This document shows positions 1 to 7,102 of a stretch of 10,143 bases of DNA, piece after piece. The notes beneath the pieces were generated by a model, which ran no database searches, was not told where the DNA came from, and saw only the letters and a list, made by a program, of their open reading frames with translations. The DNA lies in contig DASTWQ010000198.1 of the NCBI GenBank assembly GCA_035758545.1, positions 1-10,143 of the forward strand, in the 5' to 3' direction. Source of the stretch: JAFDVN01 sp035758545. GTDB taxonomy: Bacteria > Acidobacteriota > Holophagae > Holophagales > Holophagaceae. The stretch's first letter is position 1. Every line of letters starts with the position of its first letter. Made by a program: the position numbers and the translations under genes.

Positions 1-1183
1 AGTCGAGGCCCTCCGGCAGGCCGCCCAGAGCCTGGACCAGGCGGGGCCGGTGCCCCAGCTCCGGCCGCGGGATGGCCCGCTCCGCCATCAGCTCCCGCAC
101 CGCCACCGGCGCCGCGAGGCCCGGCTGCCAGGCCTTCAGCGCCGCGAGGGCGCCTTCCACCGTGGCGAGGGTGGGATCGGTCTCGAAGGCCCCGCCCAGG
201 AAGGTGCGGAGCTGCATGAGGCCCGCCGGCGCGGAGTCGGGATCGATCCAGCTGGGGACCAGGGTGCCGAGGAAGCCGCGGCCCTCCGGAGGATGGACCA
301 GGAAGCCGAAGCTGTCCCTCAGGGGCTCCAGGGGCGCGTGGCGGCTGTGGACCAGGCGGACGCTGGTGTAGGGCATGGCCGCCAGGGCCTCGGCGCTCGC
401 CGGCGCGTGGGGTCCCAGGAGGCGCGCCGCCTCGAAGGCCGGGCAGGCGAGGAGCACGCGGTCCACCTCGCGGACCTCGCCCCCGCCCCGCACGCGCCAG
501 CGGCCATCCAGGCGCTCGAGGGCCTCGGCCCGCAGGCCCGGCCGCACCGGCAACCGCGCCGCGAGGGCCTCCGGCAGCCTCCCCATGCCGCCCTTCGGCA
601 CCCGCAGCTCGCTGCGGGGCTCGGCCTTCAGGGCCTTGAAGAGGGAACCCTTGGCCTCCCAGGTCCGCAGCTTGGGCAGGGCGTCCACGGAGAGGACCTC
701 CGCCGGCGCGGCCAGGATGCCCGCCACCATGGCCGGCAGCAGATGGGCCGTGGCGCCAGGGCCCAGGCGCCGGGCGACGAAGGCCGAAAGGCCCTCTTCG
801 GGCTCCGCGGCACGCACCGGCACGAAGGGCTCCAGCAGCAGGCGGAGCCGGGCGGGCAGCGGCAGCAGCGGCGTCGTCAGGATGCCCGGCGGCTTGGCGG
901 GCACGGGGATGAGCCGCCCGCCCTTCCCCACCCAGCGGGCGCCATGGCCCGGGCTGCGGGTCTCCAGGCCCAGCTCCGCGAAGAGCCGCGCCACCGGCGA
1001 ACCCGGCGAGACGAGCACGCCCTGGGGGCCCCGCTCCAGATGTCCGCCCTCCCAGGGGAGGGTCTGCACCCAGCCGCCCGGACGGGCCTCGGCCTCCCAG
1101 ACCTCCACCGCCTCGCCCCGGCGCGCCAGGTGCCAGGCGGCCACGAGCCCGCTGACGCCGCCGCCGAGGACGAGGGTGCTCAC
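1..1183 (-). CDS. hemY: Protoporphyrinogen oxidase, FAD-dependent HemY type (C-terminus outside window)
   Basis: Oxidises protoporphyrinogen IX to protoporphyrin IX, the penultimate step of heme synthesis (also named hemG or pgoX). The frame is open from the GTG at 1183 to the window edge, giving 394 residues; family members are usually about 450-470, so perhaps 60-80 residues are missing. Seen: an N-terminal Rossmann FAD motif (G7-x-G9-x-x-G12, VLGGGVSGLVAA), the acidic end of beta-2 (VWEAEARPGGWVQT, near residue 30), the family motif ERGPQG at 50-55, and near residues 370-378 the late motif AIPRPELGH that precedes the C-terminal FAD-contacting segment. The GTG start overlaps the hemH stop in the tetramer GTGA (1180-1183), so translation is probably coupled. 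Some Gram-positive relatives oxidise coproporphyrinogen instead, but the hemN upstream argues for protoporphyrinogen as substrate. The family normally uses molecular oxygen. Confidence 0.92.
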   Translation of the reverse strand, partial: MSTLVLGGGVSGLVAAWHLARRGEAVEVWEAEARPGGWVQTLPWEGGHLERGPQGVLVSPGSPVARLFAELGLETRSPGHGARWVGKGGRLIPVPAKPPGILTTPLLPLPARLRLLLEPFVPVRAAEPEEGLSAFVARRLGPGATAHLLPAMVAGILAAPAEVLSVDALPKLRTWEAKGSLFKALKAEPRSELRVPKGGMGRLPEALAARLPVRPGLRAEALERLDGRWRVRGGGEVREVDRVLLACPAFEAARLLGPHAPASAEALAAMPYTSVRLVHSRHAPLEPLRDSFGFLVHPPEGRGFLGTLVPSWIDPDSAPAGLMQLRTFLGGAFETDPTLATVEGALAALKAWQPGLAAPVAVRELMAERAIPRPELGHRPRLVQALGGLPEGLD

Positions 1184-2139
1184 GGCAGGACCTCGAGGGT
1201 GCGCCGGAGCAGGGCCTTCAGGTAGGACGGATGCACGCCGGGCGTCGGGACGCGCCGGTAGGTGCGCACGCCGAGCTGGTCCGACATGTGCCGATACTCA
1301 ATGTCGAGCTCATGGAGGGTCTCGATGTGCTCGCTCACGAAGCTGATGGGCACGATGATCACGTCCCGGCCTCCGCAGTCCTTGAGCACGGTCCGGAGGT
1401 TGGGCTCCAGCCAGCGGATGGGCCCCACGCGGCTCTGGTAGGCGAGGATGTAGCCGCCGGGGAGCTGCCCCAGCCGGGCCTTCAGGGCCTCGCAGGTGGC
1501 CTGGATCTCCCGCTCGTAGGGGTCGCCGGCCTCGATCTGCTTCATGGGCAGGCTGTGGGCGCTGAAGATCACGGTCGCGTAGGGCAGCTCCTCCAGGGCC
1601 GCGCGGATCGGGGCCTCGAGGGCGTCCAGGTAGTCGGCGTCGGTGGCGTAGTGGAGCACGCCCGGCAGCACCGTCATCCCCGCCCCGGCGGCGACCCGCT
1701 CCAGCTCCCGCACGCTGGAACCCGTGGTGGCGCGGCAGTCGTGGGGATAGAGGGTCACCGGGAGCAGCTTCGTGATGCCCTGGCGCTTCAGGGCGCGGAC
1801 CATCCCCTCGGCCCGGGGCTGGCTGTAGCGGAAGAGCAGCTTCACCGGCTCCGTCCGCCCCGCGGCCCGCAGCAGGCTCCGCAGGCCCGCGGCCTGGGCG
1901 GCGCTCTCCTTCAGGAGCGGCGAGCCGCCCCCGATCTCCGCGTAGCGCTTCTGGGCGCCCTTGCGGCGGATGCGGGCGATGCCCTTGGCGTAGGTGGGCT
2001 GGAACCACGCGGGCCCGGGGAGCTTGATGAGCTCCCGGTCCGCGAACAGGTTGAACAGGAAGGGCTCCACCTGGTCCAGGTTCACGGGCCCGCCCAGGTT
2101 GAGCAGGACGATGGCTGTATCGGGGGCGGTCGGGGTCAT
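1180..2139 (-). CDS. hemH: Ferrochelatase
   Basis: Inserts ferrous iron into protoporphyrin IX to make protoheme, the last step of the pathway. The 319 residues match the usual bacterial length of about 310-350. Motifs seen: LLNLGGP at 12-18, the segment FLFNLFADRELIKLP, YAEIGGGSPL around 66-75, YPHDCRATTGSS (131-142), the metal-site motif FSAHSLP with His195, YQSRVGP (234-240), and VPISFVSEHIETLHELDIEY, where Glu273 aligns with the catalytic acid of characterised ferrochelatases. There is no C-terminal cysteine cluster of the animal [2Fe-2S] kind and no membrane anchor, so it is probably soluble. The ATG at 2139 is preceded by GAGG nine bases upstream. It lies 55 nt after hemN and shares GTGA with the oxidase gene that follows. 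A coproporphyrin ferrochelatase is the alternative, but hemN in the same operon favours the protoporphyrin route. Confidence 0.97.
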   Translation of the reverse strand: MTPTAPDTAIVLLNLGGPVNLDQVEPFLFNLFADRELIKLPGPAWFQPTYAKGIARIRRKGAQKRYAEIGGGSPLLKESAAQAAGLRSLLRAAGRTEPVKLLFRYSQPRAEGMVRALKRQGITKLLPVTLYPHDCRATTGSSVRELERVAAGAGMTVLPGVLHYATDADYLDALEAPIRAALEELPYATVIFSAHSLPMKQIEAGDPYEREIQATCEALKARLGQLPGGYILAYQSRVGPIRWLEPNLRTVLKDCGGRDVIIVPISFVSEHIETLHELDIEYRHMSDQLGVRTYRRVPTPGVHPSYLKALLRRTLEVLP

Positions 2140-2194
2140 GGGACGGATCCTCAGCGTGTCCGTGATGGGATGCCGCCCGCCGCCGCCATGGGTC

Positions 2195-3565
2195 TCAGAC
2201 CGTGCGGGAGAAGGCCGCCTTCCCCGCCACCCGCGGCAGGTGGGCGTCGAAGGGCATGACGAGGTTGCGGACGAAACGCTTGCCCACCTCGGTGACGAAG
2301 ACGCCTTCCGCCTTCAGCTCCACCACGCCGAAGGGGACCTCGGCCTCCAGGGCCTGGAGCGCGTCGGCGAAGTGGGCCGGCCCGTCCACGCCCCATTTGG
2401 CCTGGAGTTCCGTCCAGCGCAGCTCGAAGCGGCCCATGAGCTGGTGGATGACCCACCGGCGCATCAGGTCCTCCCGGGTGCAGACGAGGCCCTTCGACAT
2501 GGCGAAGCGGCCCTCGCCCACAGCGTGCTCCCAACGGGTGAGGATCTTGTCGTTCTGGTGGTAGACGCCGCCGATGTCGCTGATGGCGCTGGGGCCCAGG
2601 GATACCATGTCCGTCCCGCCCTTCACGGCATAGCCCATGAAGTTGCGGGTGAGGCGGCCGTCGTGGACCGCCTGGGCCAGGGGATCGTCCGGGTGGGCGA
2701 AGTGGTCCATGCCCACGGCGACGTAGCCCGCCTTCTCCAGCAGCTCCGAGGCCAGCAGCAGCAGGTCCAGGCGCAGCTCCGGCGGCGGGAGCGTCTCCGC
2801 CGGGATGCTCCGCTGGTAGGGCAGCATGGCCGGGAGGTAGGCGAAGCCGTAGACCGCGAGCCGGTCCGGGTTCAGCTCCAGGGTCTCCTCCAGGGTGCGG
2901 CGGAAAGTGGCGAGGGTCTGGCCCGGCAGGCCGTAGACCAGGTCCAGGTTCACGCCCTCGAAGCCCTCGGCCCGGGCCTGCTTCACCGCCGCCAGGGTCT
3001 GGTCCCAGGTCTGGCCCCGGGTGATGAGGGCCTGCACGTCCTCGTCCAGGTCCTGCACGCCGAAGGAGACCCGGTTGAAGCCCATGGCCCGCAGGGCCGG
3101 GAGCTGGTCCTCGGTGAGGAAGGTGGGGTCGGCCTCGAGGCTCACCTCGGCGCCCGGCAGCAGCTCGAAGCGGCGGGTGATCAGGTCGAAGGTCCGCTTC
3201 AGGTCCGGCACCGTGAGGTAGGTGGGCGTGCCGCCGCCCCAGTGCATCTGGATCACAGCCCGACGGGACGGCAGGTGCGTCGCCCAGAGCTCGGCCTCCT
3301 GCTCCAGGCTGGCGAGGAAGGCGGCGACGGGATCGTAGTGAGGGCTGACGACGACGTTGCAGCCGCAGTAGGCGCAGCGGCGGCGGCAGAAGGGCAGGTG
3401 CGCGTAGAGGCTGAGGGGCGCGGGATCCGCGTCCGCCCGCTTGAGGGCCTCCAGCAGGTCCGACTCCGGCAGCTGTTCATTCCAGGCCGGCGGCATCGGG
3501 TACGCCGTGTAGCGCGGCCCGGGCTTGTCGTAGCGCTGGATGAGCGCGCGGAGGTCAGTCGTCAT
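2195..3565 (-). CDS. hemN: Oxygen-independent coproporphyrinogen III oxidase (radical SAM)
   Basis: Decarboxylates two propionates of coproporphyrinogen III to vinyl groups, giving protoporphyrinogen IX, by S-adenosylmethionine radical chemistry without oxygen. At 456 residues it is full length for true HemN. Seen: the N-terminal RYDKPGPRYTAYP segment typical of HemN rather than HemW, the cluster motif C60-x3-C64-x2-C67-x-C69 (CRRRCAYCGC) whose last Cys is diagnostic of HemN, the SAM-binding GGGTPT at 110-115, SFGVQDLDEDVQ, LVYGLPGQT, and the C-terminal HemN pieces FMGYAVKGGTDMVSLGPSAIS-like (spread over about 20 residues) and FVRNLVMPFDAHLP. The ATG at 3565 overlaps the hemE stop (ATGA, 3562-3565). 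An oxygen-independent enzyme suggests growth under anoxic or low-oxygen conditions, though the downstream oxidase belongs to an oxygen-using family. Confidence 0.97.
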   Translation of the reverse strand: MTTDLRALIQRYDKPGPRYTAYPMPPAWNEQLPESDLLEALKRADADPAPLSLYAHLPFCRRRCAYCGCNVVVSPHYDPVAAFLASLEQEAELWATHLPSRRAVIQMHWGGGTPTYLTVPDLKRTFDLITRRFELLPGAEVSLEADPTFLTEDQLPALRAMGFNRVSFGVQDLDEDVQALITRGQTWDQTLAAVKQARAEGFEGVNLDLVYGLPGQTLATFRRTLEETLELNPDRLAVYGFAYLPAMLPYQRSIPAETLPPPELRLDLLLLASELLEKAGYVAVGMDHFAHPDDPLAQAVHDGRLTRNFMGYAVKGGTDMVSLGPSAISDIGGVYHQNDKILTRWEHAVGEGRFAMSKGLVCTREDLMRRWVIHQLMGRFELRWTELQAKWGVDGPAHFADALQALEAEVPFGVVELKAEGVFVTEVGKRFVRNLVMPFDAHLPRVAGKAAFSRTV

Positions 3566-4554
3566 GCCTTCACTTCCGCGATGACCTCGGCGAGGACGGC
3601 GGGATCCGTCTCCGGCACGAGGCCGTGGCCCAGGTTGAAGATGTGGGGGGCGCCCTTCATGGCGTCCACGATCTTCCTCGCCTTGCGCCGGGCCGTGGGC
3701 GCGCCCGCGAGGAGGGCGATGGGATCCAGGTTGCCCTGGAGCACCTTGCCGGGGAAGGCCTGGCGGGCCTCCGCCATGTCCAGCTGCCAGGGCACCGCGA
3801 GGCCCTCGCAGGGCAGCGCGGCGAGGCCGGGCTCCAGGTGGCCGCTGCGGGCGAAGAAGAGCTTGGGCGCGCCAGTGACCTGCGCCAGCGTGCGGGAGGC
3901 GGCGGGCAGCGCGAAGGCGCGGTAGTCCTCGGGATCCAGCTCCCCGGCCCAGGTGTCGAAGAGCTGAACCGCCTGGGCGCCGGCGCCGATGTGGAGGTTC
4001 AGCAGCCGGGCGGAGGCGTCCGAGAGCTTCTCCAGCCAGGCCTGGGCCTTGGCGGGCTCCTGGTGGAGGAAGGCCTTGGCCCGGGCCCAGGTCTTGGAGC
4101 CCTTCCCCTCCAGGCCGTAGGCCAGGAGCGTCCAGGGCGCGCCGGCAAAGCCGAGCATGGCCACATGGGGCGGGAGCTGGGCCTTCACCTTCCGGATGGC
4201 GGCCTGCACCGGCTCGAAGACCGTCTCGTCCAGCGGCGTCGCGGGATCGATCTGGTCCAGGGTCTTCGTCAGCCGCGGCCCGCCCTCGGGGATGGTCACG
4301 CCGCAGCCCAGGGCCTGGAGGATGACGAGGATGTCGCTGAAGATGATGGCGCCGTCCAGCTGGGGGAAGCGGCGGATGGGCTGGAGCGTCACCTCCGCGC
4401 TGAGGTCCGCGTCATAGAGCAGCTGCTCGAAGGTGGCCTTGGCCCGCAGCGCCCGGTACTCCGGCAGGAAGCGCCCCGCCTGGCGCATGAACCAGACCGG
4501 GGGCCTGTCGAGGGCCTCGCCGTGCAGGACGCTAATGAGAGATTGACTCGCCAT
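3562..4554 (-). CDS. hemE: Uroporphyrinogen III decarboxylase
   Basis: Removes the four acetate carboxyls of uroporphyrinogen III to give coproporphyrinogen III, in the cytoplasm and without a cofactor. 330 residues, slightly below the usual 340-360. Family motifs: PPVWFMRQAGR with Arg24 and Arg28 for substrate carboxylates, IIFSDIL with the catalytic Asp74, GFAGAPWTLLAY with Tyr146, QLFDTWAG at 197-204, QGNLDP at 273-278 and NLGHGLVPETDP with His310. The third active-site serine of the E. coli enzyme (Ser209, in FDSWAG) is Thr201 here, a conservative change. The ATG at 4554 follows the TAG of the small upstream gene by two bases; the only Shine-Dalgarno-like bases (GGGA) lie inside that gene, so hemE translation may depend on its translation. 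The first codons of hemE are also richer in A+T than the rest. Confidence 0.97.
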   Translation of the reverse strand: MASQSLISVLHGEALDRPPVWFMRQAGRFLPEYRALRAKATFEQLLYDADLSAEVTLQPIRRFPQLDGAIIFSDILVILQALGCGVTIPEGGPRLTKTLDQIDPATPLDETVFEPVQAAIRKVKAQLPPHVAMLGFAGAPWTLLAYGLEGKGSKTWARAKAFLHQEPAKAQAWLEKLSDASARLLNLHIGAGAQAVQLFDTWAGELDPEDYRAFALPAASRTLAQVTGAPKLFFARSGHLEPGLAALPCEGLAVPWQLDMAEARQAFPGKVLQGNLDPIALLAGAPTARRKARKIVDAMKGAPHIFNLGHGLVPETDPAVLAEVIAEVKA

Positions 4555-4556
4555 GA

Positions 4557-4832
4557 CTACTGTTTCCCATCTTCGAAATGAAAATGATCTAGATGCGCTG
4601 ATGTAAATCTCTGCATGAATTCAGGCGTTCGCTGATCATCCCGCCTAGGTTCGAACAGTCCATTTCTTACGGCCCAATCGTAATGAAGCTGGTCCAACGG
4701 ATAGGCAGTGAGGATTCCGGACAAATGTTTTTCCTGGATCAGCGCCTCGGCAGATTCCTTGGATACAAAAACACCCGATGGGAAGCGAGCACCCGCTCCA
4801 GTGAATACCCAAACCATTTGGGTTTGAGTCAT
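4557..4832 (-). CDS. Small uncharacterised protein inserted between hemL and hemE; compositionally foreign
   Basis: Encodes 91 residues of unknown function. Seen: an N-terminal beta-like segment VWVFTGAGARFPSGVF, a helix-like stretch SKESAEALIQEKHLSG, then LTAYPLDQLHYDWAVRNGLF, and a C-terminal FTSAHLDHFHFEDG with His80, His83 and His85. There is no signal peptide, membrane segment or Cys. From memory this pattern (WVF..G.F.S...A..I....L.G.LT.YP...YDWA...G.F ... F..H.H.EDG) resembles a family of roughly 90-residue uncharacterised bacterial proteins, possibly Pfam DUF7710; I could not verify this. G+C is 133/276 (48%), third positions 46%, against about 70% around it, and it uses AAA, GTA, AGA and TTT codons, so it was probably acquired laterally. 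The start overlaps the hemL stop (TGATG), with GGGAG six bases upstream; it ends TAG two bases before hemE. An alternative ATG is codon 6. No link to heme is shown. Confidence 0.85.
   Translation of the reverse strand: MTQTQMVWVFTGAGARFPSGVFVSKESAEALIQEKHLSGILTAYPLDQLHYDWAVRNGLFEPRRDDQRTPEFMQRFTSAHLDHFHFEDGKQ
4807..4823. repeat. Perfect 7-bp inverted repeat at the start of the small gene
   Basis: ACCCAAA-CCA-TTTGGGT, seven perfect pairs with a three-base centre, covers codons 4 to 9 of the 91-codon gene, immediately inside the low-GC segment. In RNA it could fold into a tight hairpin just downstream of the start codon. Function unknown; possibly a regulatory hairpin or simply a coincidence of the coding sequence. 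Confidence 0.5.
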
Positions 4833-6085
4833 CAGAAGCTCCCAGCCACGGCGTCCACGGCCGTTTCGAACCTAGCAAGCTCGGCATCGCCGTGGGCGGC
4901 GCTGAGGAAGCCGACTTCATAACCGCTGGGGGCGAGGTAGACGCCCTGGTCCAGCATGAGCTTGTGGAGCTTGTTGAACTGGTCGATGGCGCCGCGCTCC
5001 ACACGGTCGGCGCGCTTCACGCCGGGCTGGAAGAGGGGCCACAGCAGGCTGCCGGCGTGGGGGCAGTGGAGGCCCGGGAGGCGTTCGAAGGCCTTCGCCC
5101 ATTTCGCGCCCTTGTGTTGGAGGTCGGCGTAGAGGGCCGGCGTGAGGCGCTCGAGCGTCGCGAGGCCCGCGGCCATGGCGACGGGGTTCCCGCTGAGGGT
5201 GCCCGCCTGGTAGACCGGGCCGTCCGGCGAGACGACGCCCATCACATCCGCGCGGCCGCCGTAGAGGCCCACGGGCATGCCGCCGCCGATGATCTTCCCG
5301 TAGGTGACCAGGTCCGGCGTGATCCCGTAGAGCCCCGCCGCGCCCGCTGGGCCCACCCGGAAGCCGCTGATGACCTCGTCGAAGATGAGCAGGGTGCCGT
5401 GCTTGGTGCAGAGCTCCCGCAGGCGCTTGAGGAAGGCCAGGTTCTGCAGCAGGAGGCCGTTGTTGGCGGGGATGGGCTCGATGATGGCGCAGGCCAGTTC
5501 GTCGCCGTACATGAGGAAGACCTTGTCCAGGGCCTCCGGGTCGTCCAGTGGCACCACCTGGGTGAGGCTCGCCACGGTCTCCGGCACGCCGGCGCTGGTG
5601 GGCTCGCCGAAGGTGGCGAGGCCGCTGCCGGCCTTCACCAGCAGGGCGTCCGCGTGGCCGTGGTAGCAGCCCTCGAACTTCAGGATGTGGGTGCGGCCCG
5701 TGAAGCCCCGGGCCGCGCGGATGGCGGACATGACCGCCTCGGTGCCCGAGGAGACGAAACGCATCTTCTCGATGAAGGGCACCATCTCCTTGATGCGCCT
5801 GGCCAGGGCCAGCTCTCGCCGCGACGGGGCGCCGAAGGTGAGACCCTCGCCCAGGGCCTCCTGCACGGCGGCCAGCACGTCCGGATGGGCGTGGCCCAGG
5901 ATGAGCGGTCCCCAGCTCATGCAGAGGTCGAGGAAGCGCACGCCCTCCTCGTCCTCGAACCAGGCCCCCTCGGCGCGGCGAAAGAACTTCGGCGTCCCGC
6001 CCACGGCGCGGAAGGCCCGCACCGGCGAGGACACACCGCCGGGGAAGTGGGTCAGGGCTTCTTGGAAGAGCGATTCGTTGGTCAT
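4832..6085 (-). CDS. hemL: Glutamate-1-semialdehyde 2,1-aminomutase (PLP-dependent)
   Basis: Converts glutamate-1-semialdehyde to 5-aminolevulinate, the second step of the C5 pathway; it works with HemA, which hands over the unstable semialdehyde. 417 residues, near the family's usual 425-430. Seen: FPGGVSSPVRAF at 14-25, the SWGPLILGHAHP segment (57-68), SSGTEAVMSAIRAAR, YHGHADALLVKAGSGLATFG, the cofactor-binding DEVISGFR (236-243) and the Schiff-base lysine Lys264 in TYGKIIGGGMPVG, followed by GTLSGNP and the C-terminal GFLSAAH. The segment usually read as EPVAGNMG is IIEPIPANNG here, a subclass variant, but the aminomutase signature after it is intact, so it is not a generic aminotransferase. 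It starts 20 nt after hemB without an obvious Shine-Dalgarno and ends in TGATG shared with the small gene. Confidence 0.97.
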   Translation of the reverse strand: MTNESLFQEALTHFPGGVSSPVRAFRAVGGTPKFFRRAEGAWFEDEEGVRFLDLCMSWGPLILGHAHPDVLAAVQEALGEGLTFGAPSRRELALARRIKEMVPFIEKMRFVSSGTEAVMSAIRAARGFTGRTHILKFEGCYHGHADALLVKAGSGLATFGEPTSAGVPETVASLTQVVPLDDPEALDKVFLMYGDELACAIIEPIPANNGLLLQNLAFLKRLRELCTKHGTLLIFDEVISGFRVGPAGAAGLYGITPDLVTYGKIIGGGMPVGLYGGRADVMGVVSPDGPVYQAGTLSGNPVAMAAGLATLERLTPALYADLQHKGAKWAKAFERLPGLHCPHAGSLLWPLFQPGVKRADRVERGAIDQFNKLHKLMLDQGVYLAPSGYEVGFLSAAHGDAELARFETAVDAVAGSF

Positions 6086-6105
6086 GGGGTCTGCCGAATC
6101 CGGGA

Positions 6106-7071
6106 TCAGATCCAGCCCTTCTGGAGGGCTTCGCGGCCGGCGTAGGTGACGATGGCGTCGGCGCCGGCGCGGCGGATGGCGAGGAGGTGCTGCAGCATCA
6201 GCGCGTCGCCGTCCACCCAGCCCCGCTCGGCGGCGGCCTTCACGGAGGAGAACTCGCTGGAGACGTGGTAGGCGAAGACCGGCGCGTGGCAGGCCTCCCG
6301 CAGGCGGTACACCAGGTCCAGGTTCGGCAGGGCGGGCTTCACCAGGAGGGCGTCGGCGCCCTCCTCCAGGTCCAGCAGCGCGTCCCGCATGCCTTCCCGG
6401 GCGTTGCGGGGATCCATCTGGTAGGTGCGCCGGTCGCCGAACTTGGGGCTGCTGTCGGCGGCGTCCCGGAAGGGGCCGTAGTAGGCGCCGGCATGCTTGA
6501 TGGCGTAGGCGAGGATGCCGGTGTTCTGGAAGCCCTCCTCGTCCATGCGCACGCGCAGGGCGGCGACGCGGCCGTCCATCATGTCGCTGGGGGAGACGAG
6601 GTCGGCGCCGGCCCGGGCGTGGACGAGGGCCATCTCCGCGAGGAGGGCCACGCTCTCGTCGTTCACCACGGCGCCGTCCTCCACGAGGCCGCAGTGGCCG
6701 TGATCCGTGTAGGCGCAGAGGCAGACGTCGGTCATGACCACGAGGCCCTGGCCGAAGCGCTTCTTAAGCTCTGCGACCGCCCGGGGGACGATGCCCTCGG
6801 GGTCGTGGGCCCGGTGGGCATCGGGATCCTTGCCCTCCGGCACGCCGAAGAGGAGCACGCTGCGGAGGCCGAGCTTCAGGTCCGCCTCCACCTGCCGGCA
6901 GGTGGCCTCGATCCCCGTGCGGGCGATGCCCGGCAGGCTCGCGATGGGGGCTTCGCCTTCCTGGGGCTGCACGAAGTAGGGCTGCACGAAGTGCCGCGGG
7001 CGCAGGTCCGTCTCGGCGACGAGGTCGCGCAGAGCCTGGGTGGCGCGGAGGCGGCGGGATCGGATCAGCAT
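6106..7071 (-). CDS. hemB: Delta-aminolevulinic acid dehydratase (porphobilinogen synthase)
   Basis: Condenses two 5-aminolevulinates into porphobilinogen. 321 residues, standard for the family (about 320-335). Seen: an N-terminal RSRRLRAT segment, DVCLCAYTDHGHCG with the zinc-site cysteines Cys117, Cys119 and Cys127, which mark it as a zinc-type rather than the magnesium-only type, SPSDMMDGRV, AYAIKHAGAYYGPFRDA with Lys192, FGDRRTYQMDP, and LLVKPALPNLDLV with the Schiff-base lysine Lys245. The ATG at 7071 aligns with the family start and is preceded by AAGG nine bases upstream. It lies 31 nt after hemD and 20 nt before hemL, a looser spacing than the other junctions, but no terminator-like structure is visible in either gap, so co-transcription is likely. 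Confidence 0.97.
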   Translation of the reverse strand: MLIRSRRLRATQALRDLVAETDLRPRHFVQPYFVQPQEGEAPIASLPGIARTGIEATCRQVEADLKLGLRSVLLFGVPEGKDPDAHRAHDPEGIVPRAVAELKKRFGQGLVVMTDVCLCAYTDHGHCGLVEDGAVVNDESVALLAEMALVHARAGADLVSPSDMMDGRVAALRVRMDEEGFQNTGILAYAIKHAGAYYGPFRDAADSSPKFGDRRTYQMDPRNAREGMRDALLDLEEGADALLVKPALPNLDLVYRLREACHAPVFAYHVSSEFSSVKAAAERGWVDGDALMLQHLLAIRRAGADAIVTYAGREALQKGWI

Positions 7072-7102
7072 CGGGGACAGCCTTGCAAAGAGACGGAGCG
7101 CA

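Noticed and set aside
50..1225. 391-codon plus-strand open frame opposite the protoporphyrinogen oxidase
   Set aside because: Antisense shadow: the minus strand carries a clear FAD motif and family signatures in the same triplet register, while this frame has none.
2140..2194. Promoter or terminator between hemN and hemH
   Set aside because: Only a GC-rich run and a weak 5-bp inverted repeat are visible; nothing resembles consensus boxes or a stem followed by a U-tract.
1994..3925. 643-codon plus-strand open frame opposite hemH, hemN and hemE
   Set aside because: It spans three well-supported genes on the other strand, is rich in Arg, Gly, Ala, Val and His with no recognisable domain, and results from few AT-rich stop codons in high-GC DNA.
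4540..4850. Insertion sequence or integron cassette explaining the low-GC segment
   Set aside because: I found no terminal inverted repeats at its ends, no target-site duplication, no attC-like structure and no recombinase.
4683..4922. 79-codon plus-strand open frame opposite the small gene, considered as the real gene of the low-GC segment
   Set aside because: The minus-strand frame fills the hemL-hemE interval exactly, has a Shine-Dalgarno and coupled start, and gives a coherent protein; the plus-strand frame runs into hemL antisense.
4892..6145. 417-codon plus-strand open frame opposite hemL
   Set aside because: Mirror of hemL, low complexity (Glu, Gly, Ala, Val, His), no motif and no convincing ribosome site.
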